In this document: piece after piece, positions 16,025-24,027 of the stretch
Layout: the number at the start of each line of letters is the position of its first letter
Position numbering within the stretch: the first letter of the stretch is position 1
The notes under the pieces: model-generated
Told to the model about the DNA's origin: nothing
Database searches by the model: none
The model's input: only the letters and a program-made list of their open reading frames with translations
Made by a program: the position numbers and the translations under genes
Source: Clostridia bacterium
Lineage (GTDB): Bacteria; Bacillota; Clostridia; Christensenellales; Pumilibacteraceae
Length of the DNA: 33,566 nt
NCBI GenBank assembly: GCA_017500845.1
Contig: JAFVXY010000015.1
Location: forward strand, 1 to 33,566
Direction: 5' to 3'

Positions 16025-16089
16025 AACAATGAATTGTTATTACTGATAAACACAGAAATAATACCGTTCATTGTTCTTATCAGTAATAA
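16025..16089. repeat. two interleaved inverted repeats upstream of the HTH gene
   Basis: Arm A AACAATGAA (16025-16033) is complementary to TTCATTGTT (16067-16075). Arm B TTATTACTGATAA (16037-16049) is complementary to TTATCAGTAATAA (16077-16089). The order is A, B, A', B', so the pairs cross rather than nest. All arms are exact. They lie 34 to 98 bp upstream of the promoter -35 at 15986-15991, so they could be operator half-sites for the encoded HTH protein, or the remains of a mobile element end. Confidence 0.6.
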
Positions 16090-16195
16090 GTGGTTTAGGC
16101 AACTAAATGTAAGGCGAAGCTTCCTTATAAACAAGCGTCGCTTAAAAAATGCTTCAGCTCAAGAATGGCGTGGTTAGCTAAAAAGCATATGTCTC

Positions 16196-16250
16196 TCCCT
16201 CAGTCTCGCTTAACGCCGTGGCAGCTCCCGCATCAGATGGAGCTATTTAA
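16196..16250. repeat. decayed copy of the dispersed repeat at 23688-23738
   Basis: The stretch CCCTCAGTCTCGCTTAACGC followed by CGTGGCAGCTCCC and GGAGCTATTTAAG parallels the complement of 23688-23738 (CCCTCAGAGTGCTTCGC...CAGCTCCC...GGGAGCCTATA). The hairpin arms have lost their pairing. The 16090-16490 stretch around it contains no credible gene; a 67-codon frame over it is a translation of repeat DNA. Confidence 0.5.
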
Positions 16251-16299
16251 GATTGTATTTTTATTAGCTTTTTCCAAGGACAACTTGATTAACGAAAAG

Positions 16300-16367
16300 G
16301 CTCGCCGCGCCCAAAAAGAGGCTTCGCTTCCTACTCACTGTCATCCTATAGCGAAGCGAAGGATCTA
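16300..16367. repeat. two dispersed repeat segments in tandem
   Basis: Segment 16300-16331 (GCTCGCCGCGCCCAAAAAGA...) matches the complement of 23599-23631 at about 30 of 32 positions. Segment 16339-16367 (TGTCATCCTATAGCGAAGCG...) is of the GGATGACA / GCGAAGCGAAGGATCT type and is an imperfect inverted match to 1515-1544. These are short intergenic repeats of unknown function. Confidence 0.65.
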
Positions 16368-16499
16368 ATGGTAAGGCGATCGGCGAACACTATTCCATAT
16401 CTTGCGTGCAAAAGGGTAGTGCAAACACGTATGGACACAATAGGTGCGGATAAAATCACAAAAAAACATAAAATAAATAAAAAAGTTTTTCACAAGCCC

Positions 16500-16527
16500 T
16501 TGACAAATACATTATATATGTTATAAT
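16500..16527 (+). promoter_or_regulatory. strong sigma-A promoter of the giant lipoprotein gene
   Basis: TTGACA (16500-16505), a 16-base spacer and TATAAT (16522-16527), both perfect hexamers. The predicted leader is about 78 nt and ends in AGGAGGG (16596-16602), 9 nt before the ATG. Promoter, SD and codon use together predict very high expression. Confidence 0.85.
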
Positions 16528-16611
16528 ATTGCTAAGTGCATAATTGTCTAATACTGCAATGATGCAATTTGTATGATTATGTAAAAATTTTTATTAGGAG
16601 GGCTTTTCATA

Positions 16612-19600
16612 ATGAAAAAGCAAAAGATGTGTAAGATTCTGCTTATGCTCGTTGTGATGGTTGCTCTTGCTATATCGTCCTTTGTGATGGTAGCATGCCC
16701 GGCACCCGAAGAGCATACAGAGCACACTTATGGCGAATGGACCATTGTGACCGAAGCAACCTGTACTACCACCGGTAGTAAGGTAAAGGTTTGCTCCGGC
16801 TGCGAAGAAGGCACCGACGGCCATAAGGTGACAGAAACCATCCCTGCGCTTGGTCATGAATGGGGCGAGGGTACAGTAACTCAGGACGCTACGTACAACA
16901 CTGCTGGCGTAAAGACGTTTACCTGTGCTAACGACAACACCCACACCAAGACCGAGGATGTTGCTGCTACCGGTATCCCCGCAATGTACAGGGGTACTTG
17001 GATTTGTCCCGATATGGGCGTTGAAATCGAAGTGGAAGAAGACGATATCACCATGACGATTACCAGTGGCGCAGTGGCAGAGATTACTGCGTGGGACGGC
17101 GCAAACGGCGAATTCGAAATTGAGTTCACTGTTACGGTTGATGACGAAGACGAGTTCTACGTAATAAACGCAGAGTACGTTGCAGCTGATGCGGACGCAG
17201 ACGATGATTACGAGTGCGACGTATTTGTTTGCGAGATGCTCGAGGTTGGCGATACCGAGCCTATGAATATGGTATTCTACGCTGAGGACGATCTTTTTAC
17301 CGTTACCGTAAACGTTAACGACGAAGATTTTGGCGAAGTACTCTTCTACAGCCCGTACGTTGCTCCCGGCGGATTTGCATACGTTGTTGTAGCTCCTGCG
17401 GAAGGCTACGAGGTAGAATCCGTAATGGCGGGCGAAGTTGAACTTACATATGTCGACGATGCAGCTATGTATGTTCTTACGAACGTTACCGAAGATGTTA
17501 CCATCACGGTTACCTTTGCTGAGGAAGCTGTAGAGCCCCCCGTACCCAGCGTTTCGATTCCCGAAGCTTTCCACGGCGTTTGGGAAAGAGCTGCATCTGA
17601 CGGCTTCTATGAGTTCACCATTACCGAAAACGGTATTGCTGCACTCGTTGGAGGCGCAGGCGGTGCTCCGGCAAGCTATAACGCAACCAACATTGCTATT
17701 CAGGGCACTGACCTTGCGTTTACCGTAAATGGCGTAAATTACGTTATGTTTGCTCCCGAGGGCGGCACCGCAATGGTTAGTATTGCAGGCGCTATGCCTC
17801 CCGTTGAGTTTACTAACCACAGTTATGTTCCCCCCGTACCCAGCGTTTCGATTCCCGAAGCTTTCCACGGCGTTTGGGAAAGAGCTGCATCTGACGGCTT
17901 CTATGAGTTCACCATTACCGAAAACGGTATTGCTGCACTCGTTGGAGCAGCTGGTGGCGCTCCGGCAAGCTATAACGCAACCAACATTGCTATTCAGGGC
18001 ACTGACCTTGCGTTTACCGTAAATGGCGTAAATTACGTTATGTTTGCTCCCGAGGGTGGCACCGCAATGGTTAGTATTGCAGGCGCTATGCCTCCCGTTG
18101 AGTTTACTAACTACGATTATGTAGCACCCAGCGTTTCGATCCCCGCTGGTTTCCACGGCACCTGGACTGACGGCACTAACACCCTTGTAGTAACCGAAAC
18201 CGGCGTTGTTTACAACGGTGAAGATGGATCTGACTATGCTCCCAACGGAGATATGTATAGATTCTCTATCGGCGCTACAAATTACCAGATGTATTTGTAT
18301 GAAAACGAGATTTGGCTTAGCAATTTGGCTACCTATGCTACCGTTTATCTTACCAAGGAAGGCACCGAGCCCGGCCCCGGTCCTGACGTTCCCGGTCCCG
18401 GCGAGGATGAGGAAGAATACGAATTCTCCGGCAACCAGCTTGGTACTTGGAGAGGCGTTTCCGCTGGCGAAGATTTCGTAGTTGTAATCGAGCCTAAGAA
18501 GGTTACCATCAACGGCGATGAATATACCGAGTTCGATGAGTACGGCAGAATTTCTATTCCCGAGGGCTTTATTACCTTCGAGTTTAGCGGTAACACCATG
18601 TACTGCACCTACGGTATCAATGATCCCGTAACCCTTACTAAGGAAGTTCTTACCATAGCTGAGGGCTATCGTGGTACTTGGTTGGGCGGTGGCTACACGA
18701 TGGTAGTTACCGAGACCACCATTACCTTGTCCACCAGATGGGGCAATAGTGCAGCTACCGGTATTGCAGCTTCTGCAGATCCGGCAGGTTATACCTTTGT
18801 AATCGGCGAGGATACATACCTTTTGTATAACCTTAACAACAACAGTGTAACTCTTCGTATGGGCAATGACGCTGACAACGAAATCGAATTCACTAAGGAA
18901 GTTGAAGGCGGCGAAGAGGAAGATGGCATCCCGGCAGAATACCACGGCGTTTGGGAAGGTCTTATCTATACCTTTGCTATCTCCGCTGATGAAGCTTGGG
19001 TAACCTACGGCGGCAACGTTTACGAGGGTAGCGATATCACTCTTACTTGGGATCGCCGTCATACTCAAATTGTTGGTATAAGCTTTACTGCAAACGGAAT
19101 TGGCTTCCAGATGTCTCTTCCTGAGGAAGGTATTGCATGGGGTGGTTCTGACGAAGAAGCAGAAGACTTGTACTATGTAGGCGAGTTTGAAAGACCCGAA
19201 ACTCCCGCTCCGTCCGTAACTTTCAGCCAGGAAGAGCAGGGCACTTGGAACGGAAGCTTCCAGGGTATGGATTTTGTAGTAACCGTTACCGAAACCGGTA
19301 TCAATGTTACCTACGGTGGATTCCAAAGCTATGATGCAATTGACATCGAGTTTACCGAGGGCGCTTACTGGTTCTACATCGGCAGCAACGATCCGGAAGA
19401 GGGTCTCCGTTGCTCCCTTACCTTTAACGGAAACACCGCAGTTCTTAACTGGGCTTCTCAGGCACAAATCAACCTTACTAAGGCCGGTACCGAAGAACCC
19501 GGTACTCAGGTTGTAATCGACCCCGCACACTACGGTGTTTGGGAGGGCGAAACCACTCTTAATAACTATCTTGTAAGAATCACCCTTAGCGGTGAAGGCG

Positions 19601-22600
19601 TAGCAATGTACTTTATCGATGCTGATTGCACCGTTAGCGACGTTGCTGTAATCGCAGGCGGATATAGCTTTACTGCTGTTGATGCTTATATGACTTATCA
19701 CGTTGTACTTACCTACAACGCAAACGAAAACACCTTCTTTGCTGATTTGGAAGACGGCTGGAGAGAAGCTACCCTTACTAAGCAAGGTGCTCAGCCCGAT
19801 CCCGAGCCGGATCCCGTAGAATTCACCGAGCAGCAGCAGGGTGTTTATACCGGTACCAGCGTTGATACCGGCGCTACATACACCATCGAGATTACCGCTG
19901 ATGCAGTTCTCTTTGGCGAAGACAAGGAAGCTGTAACCGGTCTTGCTTATAAAGCTGGTCAAAGCTATCCGTACTCCTTCACCTTTAATGGAACCTTGTA
20001 TTCGTTTACTTTTGCAGGCGAATATGTTGATTTCATTGTAGGCGATTGGGAAGACGGCGCAGAGCTTTATATTGTACCCGTTCAGCAGCCTATCCCCGAG
20101 GGATACCGCGGCACTTGGTTGGATGACGAAAACATCCTTGTTATTACCGATTACGTTATTACCTTCAACGATGCTGAGGGTAGCGAGTATGATGACTACG
20201 GCAGCGAGTACAGATTCAGAGTGAATGGAACTCTCTATCGTATCACCGTAAACGGCAACACCATTACTATTTTCAACTTTACTAATTATGACGAGTTTAC
20301 CCTTTACAAGGAAGGCACTCAGCCCGCAACGTTCACTGCAGATCAGCAGGGTAACTATGCTGACGAAGACGAAACCTATACCATCGAGTTGTCTGTAGAC
20401 GGACTTCTCTTTGGTGGCGAAGCTGTAACCAATCTCGTTTACTCTCGCAGACAGGCATATCCGTATTCGTTCACCTATAACGAAACCGTATATTCGTTCG
20501 CTTTCGATGGCGAAGCTATTACGCTTGTTGTAGGCGATGGCACCGTTACTCTTACCAAGGTTGTTGACGAAGAGCCCACGGTAGTTGTATTCGAGGATAA
20601 GACCTTGCATGGCTACTGGGTTGGTACTCTTAACAACGTAGAATATACCGTTCTTGTTGATGAGACCGGCGTATACGTAAACGGCGTTGCTGCTACCTCT
20701 TATACGGTTACCGACGGCGGAAGAAATGCGGACGTTTATAACATTGTTGTAAACGGCGTAACCTACGGCTATAGCGTAGTTGGTTACTACAAGACTTACG
20801 TTAAGTTTGGTACTACCTCTTCTACCTACAACTATAAATACAATGCTATTGCATACTTCAGCGATGGCACCGCAGGTATCGAGCTTTATGCTCCCGAAGT
20901 AAGATTTGCGGATGATATCGTTGGTAAGTATACCGCAACTGTAGGCGAGGGCGATGCTGCAGTTGATTATGAGCTCGAGCTCAAAAAGCAGACCTCCGGC
21001 TCGTGGTTGTCCGATGCTGTTACCTTGAAGGTTGGCAGCACCACCTACAACTACCAGAAGCACAACGGTCTTGTTCCCTTGAATCTTCTTGGCGACAACA
21101 GAAACGGCTGGAAGCTTTTCGGTACTGATTATGAGATTGTTATCAAGGCAATTGCTACCGATTATGAGGGTGTTTATAGCACCGCTCTCGTAGTAAATGA
21201 CCTTGTAAAAGACATCGAAGTTAACTTCGGCGGCTCGGTTGCTCTTAGCGGCGACTACGACGGTACTTGGTACGGCACCCACGGTGAGGACAGCGTTAAG
21301 CTTTACTTCAACGAGTATGGCGATCTTCTTATCACCGAGGACGGCGAGTATGCAGTAGACGTAGTTTACTACTATGACTATACCGAAAACGAAGAAACCG
21401 TAACCTCCTTTGCACTTAAGCTTGCAGATGCTGAGGGTAGCACGGTTTGGATGGCACTTAAGGCAATCGCTGATGGCAGCTTTACTGCAATCAACCTTGC
21501 TGACAATTCGACCTATTCGTTCAATCGTCCCGAGGGCATCGGCGAAATTGAATCCGTGCTTTTCGGAACTTGGGAAGGATCCTCGTACAAGCTCATTATC
21601 GGTGAGAGCGTAACTCTTGGCGGTAAGGAAGCTTCCTACGTTGCAGCAAACGAGGGTGTTTACACTCTTATCGTTGACGGCGTAGAGTATACCTTTGAAT
21701 TGGTGGAAAATGATATTGTTCTTACCGACGTTTACAAGGATACCGAAGCAACTCTTGCTTTGCAGATCGCATTCGCACCTGAGTATTTTGGTACTTGGAG
21801 AGACGGTAACAACGTAGAAATGGTTATCTCCGAAAAGAGCGTAACCTACGGTGGCAAGACCTCCTCCGCAATCAGCTGGAGCAGAAACGCTCAGGGCGTT
21901 ATTGAATACTATGCATTCGATATCGTTGAGGGCGAAGGTGAGGAAGCTGTAACCACCACCCACAAGATTTCCAATTTGGAAACCGAAACCAATATCATTT
22001 ACTACAACGATGTAGAGCTTGAGGTTATCACCGCTTCGTTCGACCTTACTGTTGGCGAAGATACTGTTACCTTCTACTATCAGAACTTCCCGTCTAACTC
22101 TGCAAGCTACAACGTTGCTGCCGGATTCTCCACCTACTTTGGAACCGGTGACACCTATGCAGCAGGCGGATATTACGGCAACACCGTATATGCGGGCGTT
22201 GGTAATCTTGACGGTTACTCGTTGCTCACCATGACCGAGGATGCTTACTTCGTAATGGACGGCGTAAGCTACCGTGCTAACACCATCACCCTCATTGAGT
22301 ACGACGAGAATCTTGACTACGCTGGTATTAGAGATTCCGTTGATTTGTGTGCTACTTACGAGTTCTGGATCAATAACCGTGCTAATAGAGTTGTGGCTAT
22401 CCTTGGTAGCGTTAGCTCTGCTACTGAAAGAATGGCTTGTGTTATTATCTATGACGAGGATGGTAACGAGGTTGACTTTGCAGGTCTTAGCGCATTCGTT
22501 GCAACTTCGACCGCAAGAAATGCTGACTTCATGGGCGATATCGTTGCTACTGTTAATACCGGTGACGAGGAGAATCCGAGCGAAACCTCTTATGTATTCT

Positions 22601-23448
22601 CGGTTTATGATTCCGGTACTACCACGCCGTATATCAATACCTACTTCAACATCTACACCGGCAGCTCGACCTCTAAGGTAACTCCCAACAACATCCACCC
22701 GATTTACGGCGCTAACAAGGCAATCGTTGGTTACGGCTTCTATGGCAACAACCAGCTTTACACCGTACTTAAGACCGAAACCGGATATACCATCAATCTT
22801 CCCACCGGCGAGTCGTACAGCGCAACTAAGTTCGCAGGCTTCGACGAGGAATACTATGGTACTTGGAAGGGCTTCAAGCTTAGCAATCAGGACTATCACC
22901 TTACCATCAATGAGAGCGGTATTACTGCTATGCGTCTTAGCAACAGCACTTACTACAAGGTATTTGCACTTGCTCCGAGAGCTGACGGCGGCTACTGGTT
23001 CGTTGTACATGGTTCTACCTCGTACTACAACTACATCTACCTTGACGAAGAGGGCAAGATGGGTGGTAAGGCAGGTAACTCGACCATTGATGCTGGCGGT
23101 ATTGTTAAGCACGTTCCGCTTCAAATCGAAGCTAGCTACCAAGGTACTTGGAAGGGTATGGACGATGAAGAACACGAGCATATCGTAGTTATCGGCACCA
23201 ACACCATCACTATTACCATGTACAACTGGTACTACGGTGTAGGTATGAAGCCTGCTGTTACCGTTGCTGAGGCTGGTTTGACTGAACTTGAGGATGGCGG
23301 CTATCAGACCAATACTATCAACTCCTACTTTGTATGTGTTGTTAAGTATAATGAAGAAGATGGCACTCTTACCCTTACAATGCGTGTATCTACTTCTCAA
23401 ACCAATATCCGTGAAGTTGTTCTTACCAAGGAAGTTGCTGAGGCGTAA
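16612..23448 (+). CDS. giant repetitive surface lipoprotein, 2278 aa
   Basis: A lipoprotein signal peptide (MKKQKMCKILLMLVVMVALA, lipobox VMVAC, Cys29) anchors the protein outside the membrane. Residues 40-120 hold two Cys-containing segments of the clostridial type YGEWTIVTEATCTTTGSKVK with CSGC. Residues 235-305 resemble a divergent InlB-type repeat (ending TNVTEDVTITVTFAEE). From residue 125 to the end there are about twenty modules of 60-110 residues, each opening with a Gly-x-Trp/Tyr core (YRGTW, FHGVW, YHGVWEG, QGTWNG, YGTWKG) and continuing with short beta strands such as VVTETGVVYNG and YSFTFNGTLYSF, many closing on LTK. The modules look like small beta-barrel or lipocalin-like domains; I know no family that matches. 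The protein is very acidic. There is no LPXTG, S-layer or enzymatic motif. A terminator follows at 23491. Function unknown; structural coat or adhesin is likely. Confidence 0.92.
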   Translation: MKKQKMCKILLMLVVMVALAISSFVMVACPAPEEHTEHTYGEWTIVTEATCTTTGSKVKVCSGCEEGTDGHKVTETIPALGHEWGEGTVTQDATYNTAGVKTFTCANDNTHTKTEDVAATGIPAMYRGTWICPDMGVEIEVEEDDITMTITSGAVAEITAWDGANGEFEIEFTVTVDDEDEFYVINAEYVAADADADDDYECDVFVCEMLEVGDTEPMNMVFYAEDDLFTVTVNVNDEDFGEVLFYSPYVAPGGFAYVVVAPAEGYEVESVMAGEVELTYVDDAAMYVLTNVTEDVTITVTFAEEAVEPPVPSVSIPEAFHGVWERAASDGFYEFTITENGIAALVGGAGGAPASYNATNIAIQGTDLAFTVNGVNYVMFAPEGGTAMVSIAGAMPPVEFTNHSYVPPVPSVSIPEAFHGVWERAASDGFYEFTITENGIAALVGAAGGAPASYNATNIAIQGTDLAFTVNGVNYVMFAPEGGTAMVSIAGAMPPVEFTNYDYVAPSVSIPAGFHGTWTDGTNTLVVTETGVVYNGEDGSDYAPNGDMYRFSIGATNYQMYLYENEIWLSNLATYATVYLTKEGTEPGPGPDVPGPGEDEEEYEFSGNQLGTWRGVSAGEDFVVVIEPKKVTINGDEYTEFDEYGRISIPEGFITFEFSGNTMYCTYGINDPVTLTKEVLTIAEGYRGTWLGGGYTMVVTETTITLSTRWGNSAATGIAASADPAGYTFVIGEDTYLLYNLNNNSVTLRMGNDADNEIEFTKEVEGGEEEDGIPAEYHGVWEGLIYTFAISADEAWVTYGGNVYEGSDITLTWDRRHTQIVGISFTANGIGFQMSLPEEGIAWGGSDEEAEDLYYVGEFERPETPAPSVTFSQEEQGTWNGSFQGMDFVVTVTETGINVTYGGFQSYDAIDIEFTEGAYWFYIGSNDPEEGLRCSLTFNGNTAVLNWASQAQINLTKAGTEEPGTQVVIDPAHYGVWEGETTLNNYLVRITLSGEGVAMYFIDADCTVSDVAVIAGGYSFTAVDAYMTYHVVLTYNANENTFFADLEDGWREATLTKQGAQPDPEPDPVEFTEQQQGVYTGTSVDTGATYTIEITADAVLFGEDKEAVTGLAYKAGQSYPYSFTFNGTLYSFTFAGEYVDFIVGDWEDGAELYIVPVQQPIPEGYRGTWLDDENILVITDYVITFNDAEGSEYDDYGSEYRFRVNGTLYRITVNGNTITIFNFTNYDEFTLYKEGTQPATFTADQQGNYADEDETYTIELSVDGLLFGGEAVTNLVYSRRQAYPYSFTYNETVYSFAFDGEAITLVVGDGTVTLTKVVDEEPTVVVFEDKTLHGYWVGTLNNVEYTVLVDETGVYVNGVAATSYTVTDGGRNADVYNIVVNGVTYGYSVVGYYKTYVKFGTTSSTYNYKYNAIAYFSDGTAGIELYAPEVRFADDIVGKYTATVGEGDAAVDYELELKKQTSGSWLSDAVTLKVGSTTYNYQKHNGLVPLNLLGDNRNGWKLFGTDYEIVIKAIATDYEGVYSTALVVNDLVKDIEVNFGGSVALSGDYDGTWYGTHGEDSVKLYFNEYGDLLITEDGEYAVDVVYYYDYTENEETVTSFALKLADAEGSTVWMALKAIADGSFTAINLADNSTYSFNRPEGIGEIESVLFGTWEGSSYKLIIGESVTLGGKEASYVAANEGVYTLIVDGVEYTFELVENDIVLTDVYKDTEATLALQIAFAPEYFGTWRDGNNVEMVISEKSVTYGGKTSSAISWSRNAQGVIEYYAFDIVEGEGEEAVTTTHKISNLETETNIIYYNDVELEVITASFDLTVGEDTVTFYYQNFPSNSASYNVAAGFSTYFGTGDTYAAGGYYGNTVYAGVGNLDGYSLLTMTEDAYFVMDGVSYRANTITLIEYDENLDYAGIRDSVDLCATYEFWINNRANRVVAILGSVSSATERMACVIIYDEDGNEVDFAGLSAFVATSTARNADFMGDIVATVNTGDEENPSETSYVFSVYDSGTTTPYINTYFNIYTGSSTSKVTPNNIHPIYGANKAIVGYGFYGNNQLYTVLKTETGYTINLPTGESYSATKFAGFDEEYYGTWKGFKLSNQDYHLTINESGITAMRLSNSTYYKVFALAPRADGGYWFVVHGSTSYYNYIYLDEEGKMGGKAGNSTIDAGGIVKHVPLQIEASYQGTWKGMDDEEHEHIVVIGTNTITITMYNWYYGVGMKPAVTVAEAGLTELEDGGYQTNTINSYFVCVVKYNEEDGTLTLTMRVSTSQTNIREVVLTKEVAEA
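17536..18123 (+). repeat. 294-bp tandem direct duplication inside the giant lipoprotein gene
   Basis: Copy 1 (17536-17829) and copy 2 (17830-18123) are nearly identical at the DNA level with a unit of 294 bp (98 codons), so the frame is kept. Differences are few, for example GGCGCAGGCGGT against GCAGCTGGTGGC near 17650/17944, and the last codons. A third, diverged unit starts at 18124 with the same opening (PSVSIPAGFHGTW). The other modules are far more diverged, so this duplication is recent. Confidence 0.95.
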
Positions 23449-23490
23449 TATCTAAATCAAAACCTGTCTACATAACAATGTAGATTTGCG

Positions 23491-23520
23491 GCACCCCCGT
23501 CCTTATGGATGGGGGTGTTT
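23491..23520 (+). terminator. Rho-independent terminator of the giant gene
   Basis: Stem GCACCCCCGTCC (23491-23502) pairs with GGATGGGGGTGT (23507-23518) around TTAT, followed by a T-rich tail. A small perfect hairpin TCTACAT/ATGTAGA (23467-23484) lies between stop codon and terminator. Confidence 0.8.
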
Positions 23521-23537
23521 GCTTTGTCAAAAAAGGG

Positions 23538-23631
23538 CAGTGCGCATTCAACCTTCCCCCTTGGGGAAGGTGGCACGAGCATAGCGAGTGACGGATGAGG
23601 GAAGCGTAGCTTCTTTTTGGGCGCGGCGAGC
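23538..23631. repeat. palindromic dispersed repeat
   Basis: This contains the perfect hairpin CCTTCCCC (23552-23559) / GGGGAAGG (23563-23570), then GGTGGCACGAGCATAGCGAG and GACGGATGAGGG, a sequence type common between genes of gut Clostridia. Its right part (23599-23631) recurs in inverted orientation at 16300-16331. Confidence 0.7.
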
Positions 23632-23687
23632 GTGGGTTTGCTAAAATAGCCCATTTTGTACTGATACTAATAAAAACCAACCTTATA

Positions 23688-23841
23688 TAGGCTCCCTTGT
23701 GTAAAGGGAGCTGAGTGCGAAGCACTCTGAGGGATTGTCAAGTAAAAGTAATAACAAAAGAGCAGGGTAGAGCGCCTCCAATTTATAACAATCCCTCCGT
23801 CACGGCTTACGCCGTGCCACCTCCCTTTACACAAGGGAGGC
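23688..23841. repeat. pair of dispersed repeats in inverted orientation (MITE-like)
   Basis: The left copy 23688-23738 contains the hairpin GCTCCCTT/AAGGGAGC and ends GAGGGATTGT. The right copy 23788-23841 starts ACAATCCCTC and contains CTCCCTTTACACAAGGGAG. They face each other across 49 bases, so the whole could form a long imperfect hairpin. A second matched pair lies partly outside: GTCAAGTAAAAGTAATAAC (23737-23755) and GTTATTACTTTTGAC (23862-23876), inverted with a 4-base length difference. No ORF is inside. It may be a non-autonomous mobile element or two independent insertions. Confidence 0.65.
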
Positions 23842-23847
23842 TTTTTT
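23820..23847 (+). terminator. terminator-like hairpin within the repeat
   Basis: A perfect 8-bp stem CCTCCCTT (23820-23827) / AAGGGAGG (23833-23840) is followed by C and six T (23842-23847). It has the full form of an intrinsic terminator and would insulate the rpoB promoter from read-through of the giant gene. Confidence 0.6.
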
Positions 23848-23940
23848 GTTGCCCGTACCGCGTTATTACTTTTGACAGCACTAAAGGCATTTACCAAAAA
23901 TTATTTTATTAAAATTTTTAATTTTATGCTTTATTTTTGC

Positions 23941-23970
23941 TTGACAACGCTTGTCAAAAGATTTTATACT
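23941..23970 (+). promoter_or_regulatory. rpoBC promoter overlapping a palindrome
   Basis: TTGACA (23941-23946), an 18-base spacer and TATACT (23965-23970). The -35 is one arm of an exact palindrome TTGACAA-CGC-TTGTCAA (23941-23957), which could be an operator. The predicted leader is about 50 nt and ends in AAGGAG (24013-24018) before the ATG at 24028. Confidence 0.7.
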
Positions 23971-24027
23971 AATACAATGCAGTATTCTGCGATTTTAGTT
24001 AGTCAACACTTATAAGGAGTTTATATA

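Noticed and set aside
16165-16368. 67-codon plus-strand frame
   Set aside because: It translates decayed dispersed repeat DNA; no SD or promoter.
16594-23400. 2268-codon open frame antisense to the giant lipoprotein gene
   Set aside because: It is the codon-aligned complement of a gene lacking TTA, CTA and TCA; its product is low-complexity and has no SD. The sense gene has signal peptide, promoter and SD.
23538-23876. CRISPR array
   Set aside because: Repeats are few, inverted, of unequal length and without regular spacers; no cas genes.
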